Positions 50,873 through 56,017 of a DNA stretch of 56,017 bases are shown one piece after another; position 1 is the first letter of the stretch, and every line of letters begins with the position of its first letter. The stretch is from the NCBI RefSeq assembly GCF_001641635.1, contig NZ_LUUB01000098.1, forward strand, positions 2,177 to 58,193, given 5' to 3'. The notes below the pieces were generated by a model. The model was not told the DNA's origin. It saw only the letters and a program-made list of their open reading frames with translations, and ran no database searches. The position numbers and the translations under genes are program-made. Source of the DNA: Bradyrhizobium centrolobii (GTDB lineage Bacteria > Pseudomonadota > Alphaproteobacteria > Rhizobiales > Xanthobacteraceae).

Positions 50873-50884
50873 AAAGTCCCGCGC

Positions 50885-51808
50885 CTACGAAAACAGGATC
50901 GTCGACAAGCGCTTTCGTCCTTCGACGGTTGCATCATCCGTGCCGCCCCAGGCCTCGAAGAACTGCACGAGCTGCTTGCGGGCGCCGTCATCGTTCCATT
51001 TGCGGTCGCGCTTGACGATCTCGAGCAACTGGTCGGTGGCGGCCGCCCGGTCGCCCTCGGCGTTGAGCGCGGTCGCAAGGTCGAAGCGCGCCTGATGATC
51101 GAGCGGATTTGCGGCAACTTTCTGTTCCAGCTCCGCGATCGGGCCGAGCGACTTGGCCTGTTCGGCGAGATCGATCGCGGCCTGCACGGCCTTCACGGCG
51201 GGGTCGTTGCGCTTGGATTCCGGCACCATGGCCAGCGTCTGCTTGGCCTGCTCGATTGCGCCCGAGGTGACATAGCACTTGGCGAGCCCGGCGAGCGCGG
51301 CGATGTTGGTCGAATCGTGCTGAAGCACCTCGGCATAGATCTGCGCCGCCGCGGCGGCGTCGCCCTCGGCGAGCACGGCCTCGGCCTCTTGCAGGATCTC
51401 GGCGACATTGACCTCGCCCGGCGCTGTGACGCCCTTGGTCAGCCGTTCGATGAAGGCATTGACCTGGCTCTCGGGCACCGCGCCCATGAAACCGTCGGCC
51501 GGCTGGCCGTTGACGAAGGCGATGACGGCGGGGATCGACTGGATGCCCATCTGGCCCGGGATCGCCGGGTGCTGGTCGATGTTCATCTTGACCAACTTGA
51601 CCTTGCCCTTGGCCGCTTTGACCGCCTTTTCCAGCATGGGAGTAAGCTGGCGGCAGGGACCGCACCATTCCGCCCAGAAATCGATCAGCACCGGCTGGCG
51701 CTTCGATTCCTCGATGACGTCCTTCACGAAGGTCTGGGTGGTCGTGTCCTTGATCAGATCGGCCGCAGCCGGGCCCGCCGCTCCGTTACCCTGGTCGATG
51801 ATCGTCAC
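50885..51808 (-). CDS. CnoX/YbbN-like thioredoxin-TPR chaperedoxin
   Basis: The 307 residues have an N-terminal thioredoxin domain with WAEWCGPCRQL (C49/C52) and the cis-proline segment IQSIPAVIAF, then a C-terminal TPR-like helical region (about 130-307). CnoX-type proteins protect unfolded proteins during oxidative stress and deliver them to GroEL. E. coli CnoX lacks a CxxC pair; here a CGPC pair is intact, so reductase activity is plausible. Confidence 0.88.
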   Translation of the reverse strand: MTIIDQGNGAAGPAAADLIKDTTTQTFVKDVIEESKRQPVLIDFWAEWCGPCRQLTPMLEKAVKAAKGKVKLVKMNIDQHPAIPGQMGIQSIPAVIAFVNGQPADGFMGAVPESQVNAFIERLTKGVTAPGEVNVAEILQEAEAVLAEGDAAAAAQIYAEVLQHDSTNIAALAGLAKCYVTSGAIEQAKQTLAMVPESKRNDPAVKAVQAAIDLAEQAKSLGPIAELEQKVAANPLDHQARFDLATALNAEGDRAAATDQLLEIVKRDRKWNDDGARKQLVQFFEAWGGTDDATVEGRKRLSTILFS

Positions 51809-52083
51809 GGGATCCCCTCGTCTGATGTCTGGAATGGCGGCTCTTTAGCACGTCGCCAATGCAGATGCTTCGCTGTTGGCTCCTAAAATTGGGCCGGGAC
51901 GGCCGAATTTCAATCCAGGGCAGTCGATTCGCCAGTTCCCAGCCATTTTTGGCCGATTTGACCGGGATCGGGCCCATATAGGGGCTCCGAATGCGAATCT
52001 ATCCTGCCGGTAGCTGTTGCATTCGCCGTCCGCTTTTGGCATACGACAGCCGTTGCCGGCGCGTCATGCGGCGGACACAGGAT

Positions 52084-52158
<75 letters not shown>

Positions 52159-52234
52159 ATTTTTCCCAGAGCATCCAGCCAAACCGGATCGGATCGTGGT
52201 CCGCCACACCGCTGGCGGCTGTGTTGGGTTTGCA

Positions 52235-53221
52235 ATGAAATTTCTGGTCACCGGCAGCGCGGGCCACCTCGGGGAAGCCATTCTCCGTACGCTTCGGAGC
52301 CGCGGTTCTACTGTGCATGGGGTTGATTTGAAGGAATCAGCCTACACCGATGCCGTCGGCTCGATCGTCGATCCGGACTTCGTCAGGGCGCAGATGGACG
52401 GCGTCAGCGCCGTGATCCACACCGCGACGCTGCACAAGCCGCATGTAGCGACCCACGCCAAGCAGGATTTTGTCGACACCAACGTCACCGGCACGCTCAA
52501 CCTGCTCGAGGCGGCCGTCGCCGCCGGCGTGCGGAGCTTCGTCTTCACCAGTACGACGAGCGCTTTCGGCTCGCAGCTCCGGCCGGAGGCGGGACAGGCG
52601 GCGGTCTGGGTCACCGAGGATCTGCCGTCGGTGCCGAAGAACATCTACGGCACCACCAAGCTGATGGCGGAGAGTTTGTGCGAGCTGTTCTTTCGCGAGC
52701 ACCGTCTCCCGATCATCATCCTCAGGACCTCTCGCTTCTTTCCGGAGGACGATGACGATCCGGCGATGCGGACGGCTTACGCGCTGGAGAACGCGCAGGC
52801 TAACGAGCTTCTGTATCGCCGCCTTGATATCGCCGATGCCGTGAGCGCTCATCTGCTCGCGAGCGAGAAGGCCGGTCGAATCGGCTTTGCGCGCTACATC
52901 GTGTCAGCCACAAGTCCGTTCGAGCCGCATCATCTCGCAGCACTTGCCCGCGACGCGGCCGGCGTGGTGCGCGCGCTCTATGCCGATTGCGAGCGGCTCT
53001 ATGCGGCGCGAGGCTGGCGTCTCTTTCCGGCAATCGACCGCGTCTATGTCAACGATCGCGCGCGCCGCGAATTGGGCTGGCGGCCCGAATTCGACTTTGC
53101 CCATGTCCTGAACAGCCTTCGCGAGTCCATGGACTTTCGCAGTGCGCTGGCGCGTGAGGTCGGATCGAAGGGCTATCATGATGCCGTGTTCGAGGACGGG
53201 CCTTATCCAGTCGTCTCCTAG
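52235..53221 (+). CDS. NAD-dependent epimerase/dehydratase family protein
   Basis: The 328-residue extended SDR protein starts MKFLVTGSAGHLGEAILRTL with the GxxGxxG motif. It has VIHTATLHKPHVATH, FTSTTSAFG and YGTTKLMAESLC, with catalytic Tyr and Lys in YxxxK. The sugar or other substrate is not evident. It is the first gene after tRNA-Gly, 76 bases away, and has no obvious operon partner. Confidence 0.87.
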   Translation: MKFLVTGSAGHLGEAILRTLRSRGSTVHGVDLKESAYTDAVGSIVDPDFVRAQMDGVSAVIHTATLHKPHVATHAKQDFVDTNVTGTLNLLEAAVAAGVRSFVFTSTTSAFGSQLRPEAGQAAVWVTEDLPSVPKNIYGTTKLMAESLCELFFREHRLPIIILRTSRFFPEDDDDPAMRTAYALENAQANELLYRRLDIADAVSAHLLASEKAGRIGFARYIVSATSPFEPHHLAALARDAAGVVRALYADCERLYAARGWRLFPAIDRVYVNDRARRELGWRPEFDFAHVLNSLRESMDFRSALAREVGSKGYHDAVFEDGPYPVVS

Positions 53222-53486
53222 ATCGGCCGCTGCCTGCAAATTAGTCGCGCGCGTCGTTTGATCCCGCGTTGCAGCGAGAGCATTGTCGCTGCCGGTTGGG
53301 CGATCATGGAAATTCCATTTCAATTCTGATCGAGCCCAACTGCACCGCGCGCGACGCGCTTCTCACCGCTCGCAGATGTGCTAACCTTTTTTGGTCTGAT
53401 CTCTCGACAGACTCCGAACTTCGCCTACCCGACTAGCAAAACAAAATAACGTGCAGCCCTGACGGCTGCCTTAGGGGAGTGACGCG
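53222..53486. other. Intergenic region before the sorbosone-dehydrogenase-like gene
   Basis: These 265 bases contain an AT-richer block (53385-53450), the likely promoter of the following gene. I see no repeat, RNA or ORF. Confidence 0.4.
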
Positions 53487-54758
53487 ATGAAATTCCATCG
53501 ATCCGTCTTGGCGCTTGCAGCGGTTGCCCTTCTCGCGGGGACCAGCGTTGCGAAAGCGCAGCAACAGCAGGACCAAGGCCGGGCGCTGAAGAAATACGAA
53601 TCCGGCACCAAGGAGTTCTGGACCCATCCGCCGGATGACTGGTTCCTGGGCGACGAGACCGAGGCGCAGAAGGGTCTGGCGCCGCCCTCCGGTCCGCCGA
53701 CCGGCGCGTCGGAAGCCGAGCTCGCGGCGATGATGAAGAAGATCAAGCTGCCGCCGGGCTTCAAGATCGAGGTCTGGGCGCCGGGCGTTCTCGCGGCGCG
53801 GCAGATGGCCTGGGGCGACAAGGGCACGCTGTTCGTCGGCTCGTTCGGCCTCGGCAACGTCTATGCGATCAAGGACAACAACGGCAAGCGCGAGGTCAAG
53901 ACCATCCTCAAGGGGCTGAACATGCCCACGGGTCTCGCCTTCAGGGACGGCGCGCTCTACGTCATCGCCGTCGACAAGCTGATCCGCTACGACGACGCCG
54001 AAGCCAAGCTCGACAATCTCGGCGAGGGCAAGGTCGTCTATGACGACATGCCGTCCTATGCCGCGCATGGCTGGAAGTACATCGCGGTCGACAAGGACGG
54101 CTGGTTCTACATTCCGTTCGGACCGCCCTTCAACATCGGCATTCCGCCGACCAGCGTCTCGCAGATCCGGCGCGTCGATCCCAAGACCGGCAACGCCGAA
54201 ATCTGGGCGCTCGGCGTCCGCAACTCGGTCGGCGGCGACGTCGATCCGCGCACCGGCAAGTACTGGTTCACCGAGAACGCCCGCGACTGGGTCAGCGACG
54301 ATCTGCCCAGCGACAAGCTGAACATGATCAACAAGATGGGCGAGCATTTCGGCTATCCCTACTGCCACCAGGGTGATCTTCCGGATCCGAAGTTCGCGGT
54401 GGGCCACAAGTGCTCCGAGTTCACGCCGCCCGCGCTGAATCTCGGCGCGCACGTCGCTCCGCTCGGCATGAAGTTCTATACCGGCGACCAATTTCCTGCC
54501 GAGTACAAGAACAACATCCTGATCGCCGAGCACGGCTCCTGGAATCGTCACAAGTACCAGGGTGGCCGCATCATGCGCGTGATCGTCGGGCCCGACGGCA
54601 AGAACGCCAAGCAGGAGGTGTTCGCCTCCGGCTGGATCGAGGGTGACCAGGGCTATCTCGGCCGACCCGATGACATCATCCTCGCCAAGGACGGTTCGAT
54701 CCTCGTCGCCGACGACTGGGCCGGCGCGATCTACCGCATCAGCTACAGCAAGAAGTAG
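53487..54758 (+). CDS. Secreted glucose/sorbosone dehydrogenase-like (PQQ-type beta-propeller) protein
   Basis: The 423-residue product has a signal peptide (ALAAVALLAGTSVAKA), a low-complexity stretch, and a six-bladed propeller with LPPGFKIEVWAPGVLAARQMAWGDKGTLFVG, RNSVGGDVDPRTGKYWFTENARDW and HGSWNRHKYQGGRI, which match sorbosone dehydrogenases that use PQQ. It lies 189 bases before a secreted dihaem cytochrome c, a plausible electron acceptor. The substrate is not known. Confidence 0.87.
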   Translation: MKFHRSVLALAAVALLAGTSVAKAQQQQDQGRALKKYESGTKEFWTHPPDDWFLGDETEAQKGLAPPSGPPTGASEAELAAMMKKIKLPPGFKIEVWAPGVLAARQMAWGDKGTLFVGSFGLGNVYAIKDNNGKREVKTILKGLNMPTGLAFRDGALYVIAVDKLIRYDDAEAKLDNLGEGKVVYDDMPSYAAHGWKYIAVDKDGWFYIPFGPPFNIGIPPTSVSQIRRVDPKTGNAEIWALGVRNSVGGDVDPRTGKYWFTENARDWVSDDLPSDKLNMINKMGEHFGYPYCHQGDLPDPKFAVGHKCSEFTPPALNLGAHVAPLGMKFYTGDQFPAEYKNNILIAEHGSWNRHKYQGGRIMRVIVGPDGKNAKQEVFASGWIEGDQGYLGRPDDIILAKDGSILVADDWAGAIYRISYSKK

Positions 54759-54775
54759 CGCGCGACGACACGGAG

Positions 54776-54814
54776 GCTGCGGTGGCCCGATGGCGGCCGC
54801 AGCTTCTCTCTTTT
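54776..54814 (+). terminator. Rho-independent terminator after the sorbosone-dehydrogenase-like gene
   Basis: GCTGCGG (54776-54782) pairs with CCGCAGC (54797-54803), with inner pairing, followed by TTCTCTCTTTT. It begins 18 bases past the stop. Confidence 0.75.
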
Positions 54815-54833
54815 GAAGTTCACGCGCGGTCAC

Positions 54834-54925
54834 GCCGGATCACGTGCAGCGCGAGCCCGGAACCCATGACCGCGAAGAGGGTTATGGAGTCCGGCTCGTT
54901 CCTCGGCGAGCCGGAGTGACGAGCC
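54834..54925. repeat. Intergenic palindromic repeat before the cytochrome c gene
   Basis: Segments cagcgcgagcccggaacccatgacc and gggttatggagtccggctcg are inverted copies in a GC-rich block related to the other repeats in the window. The cytochrome c promoter must lie in or beside it. Confidence 0.65.
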
Positions 54926-54947
54926 CGTCAGATCGGAATTTTCAATC

Positions 54948-55541
54948 ATGCGCCGGCAGTTCATCTCGCACGCAATCAGCGCGCTTGCACTTCTTTCGCT
55001 CGGCGCCGTCCCGGCCCACGCCGCGGATACCGCTGCCGTCAAGGAAAAGGCCGCGGTCTGCGCCGGTTGCCACGGCGAGAACGGCATCTCGCAGACCGAG
55101 AACATCCCCTCGCTCGCCGGTCAGCCCGATCAATTCCTGCAATGGCAGCTCGTGTTCTTCCGCTCCGGCTCGCGCAAGAACGACCAGATGCAGCCGATCG
55201 TCGAGGAGCTCAGTAACGAGGACATCCGCAATTTAGGGGCCTATTTCTCCTCGCTGACGCCGCCCAAGGAACCGGAGGACAAGGACCCGGACCTGTCGAA
55301 GAAGGGCGCACAGGCCGCGGTGGGGCGGCGCTGCGCCTCATGCCACACCGATACCTACGCCGGCACCAAGGCGGTGGCGCGGCTTGCCGGCCAGCGCGAG
55401 GAATATCTCGTCAAGGCGCTGCACGACTACAAGGCGGGCCAGCGCGTCGGCGGCGGCGTCGCGGCGATGGCCGACGTCGCCTATTCGCTGAGCGAGGAAG
55501 AGATCGCCGCGCTTGCGCATTATCTGGCGCATCTGCAGTAG
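54948..55541 (+). CDS. Secreted dihaem cytochrome c
   Basis: The 197-residue product has a signal peptide (AISALALLSLGAVPAHA) and two cytochrome c domains. The haem sites are CAGCH (38-42) and CASCH (129-133). Two Met-containing segments (MQPIVEELS, MADVAYSLS) are the likely sixth ligands. It resembles cytochrome c4/c553-type proteins. Its neighbour, the PQQ-type dehydrogenase-like protein, could pass electrons to it. Confidence 0.92.
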   Translation: MRRQFISHAISALALLSLGAVPAHAADTAAVKEKAAVCAGCHGENGISQTENIPSLAGQPDQFLQWQLVFFRSGSRKNDQMQPIVEELSNEDIRNLGAYFSSLTPPKEPEDKDPDLSKKGAQAAVGRRCASCHTDTYAGTKAVARLAGQREEYLVKALHDYKAGQRVGGGVAAMADVAYSLSEEEIAALAHYLAHLQ

Positions 55542-55568
55542 CGGCAGGTGCAAGCAGCTAATGAACAC

Positions 55569-55675
55569 CGTCGTCCCGGCGAAAGCCGGGACCTATACCG
55601 CAGAATCTATCCGTCGCGGATGATGATAGTCCCACGACGACGAATCTTCGCCAAACCCAATCCTGTGGTTGATGG
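55569..55675. repeat. Interrupted GTCGTCCCGG-type repeat, host of the IS insertion
   Basis: The left arm cgtcgtcccggcgaaagccgggacc and the inner segment cttcgccaaacccaatcctgtggttgatgg match the repeat at 41,659-41,811, but the expected right arm (gggtcccggc...cgggacgac) is replaced after about 55,675 by unrelated sequence leading into the transposase gene. Confidence 0.7.
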
Positions 55676-56017
55676 TGTGGACGGCCCCCTACGGCATCAG
55701 TGTGCCAGAATGAGGTTGTCAGAAACTCATTCGCAGGAGCCGTCCGTGAGCCAGATTATCCGCATTGGGATGGATACGTCGAAGTATATTTTTCAATTGC
55801 ATGGGGTTGATGCATCGGAATCGGTCGTGCTTCGCAAGCGGCTGAGCCGCAAGGCGATGCGGGCGTTCTTTGCCAAGCTGCCGCCGACGGTGGTGGCGAT
55901 CGAGGCCTGCGGGGCTGCCCACCACCTGGCGCGAGAGCTTGGCAAGCTGGGGCACACGGCCAAGCTGATCGCGCCGCAATTGGCGAAGCCCTATGTGCCG
56001 CGCAACAAGAACGACGG
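55676..56017 (+). mobile_element. IS110-family insertion sequence, left end, cut by window edge
   Basis: The element appears to begin where the genomic repeat breaks off near 55,675 and includes about 70 bases before the transposase. The right end is outside the window. IS110-family elements lack normal terminal inverted repeats, so the boundary is inferred from the repeat break only. Confidence 0.7.
55747..56017 (+). CDS. IS110-family transposase, N-terminal part
   Basis: A GTG at 55747 with GCAGGAGC upstream opens a frame of 90 codons to the window edge. IRIGMDTSK (D10) and VVAIEACGAAHHLAREL (E53) are the first two acidic residues of the DEDD RuvC-like catalytic site, and AKLIAPQLAKPYV is the family signature. 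The C-terminal Tnp domain with the catalytic serine would lie beyond the edge. These recombinases use a bridge RNA encoded in the element's ends. Confidence 0.9.

Overview
The window looks like a chromosomal segment of a high-GC alphaproteobacterium of the Rhizobiales, most likely Bradyrhizobium or a close relative. This rests on gene content and order (a Caulobacter-like origin-proximal cluster), on parS sites of the TGTTTCACGTGAAACA type, on CenR, CtrA-type and Irr-type (ICE) motifs, and on many palindromic intergenic repeats of kinds I associate with Bradyrhizobium. I could not run a database search, so the genus is an inference.

Region 1 (1-14,800) is origin-proximal core genome. Leftward genes are mltA (cut by the left edge), a Tim44-like gene, dnaQ, coaE, maf and ppsR; secB points the other way. 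Rightward genes are hemJ, rho, mnmE, mnmG, rsmG, parA and parB. The 459-base gap between ppsR and hemJ is where the two arms diverge and is the likely oriC. Five parS sites lie between 9,997 and 12,279, one of them inside rsmG codons.

Region 2 (14,800-41,900) is mostly core. It holds holA-lptE-leuS, two convergent GGDEF proteins, a PLP-binding protein, an L,D-transpeptidase/hydratase pair, the response regulator cenR with a cyclic-nucleotide-binding neighbour, exonuclease III, and an aminotransferase-ftsK-lolA operon with a perfect CtrA-type site upstream. Then come a GFA protein, a caspase-like peptidase with a cysteine-rich tail, two tandem glnK-amtB pairs (one with a sigma-54 promoter candidate), a GYF_2 membrane protein, tesB, a UbiH-type hydroxylase and a Trm112-like protein.

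Region 3 (42,100-50,080) looks accessory, set between the Trm112-like gene and the LON-domain/thioredoxin pair. It has two modules. The first is a TetR repressor with two matching operators around a divergent promoter, driving a small membrane protein, an enoyl-CoA hydratase, a hotdog thioesterase and an NAD(P)-binding protein. The second is a probable iron-regulated, flavin-based extracytoplasmic electron-transfer locus: a PepSY-like protein, a cytochrome b561, a porin, an FMN-binding protein, an ApbE flavin transferase and a second, frameshifted haem-type membrane protein, with an ICE-like box upstream. I regard this locus as the most interesting system here.

Region 4 (50,090-56,017) has the LON-domain and CnoX-like thioredoxin genes, tRNA-Gly(GCC), an epimerase, a secreted sorbosone-dehydrogenase-like protein with a dihaem cytochrome c, and the start of an IS110-family insertion that appears to have landed in a genomic repeat at the right edge.
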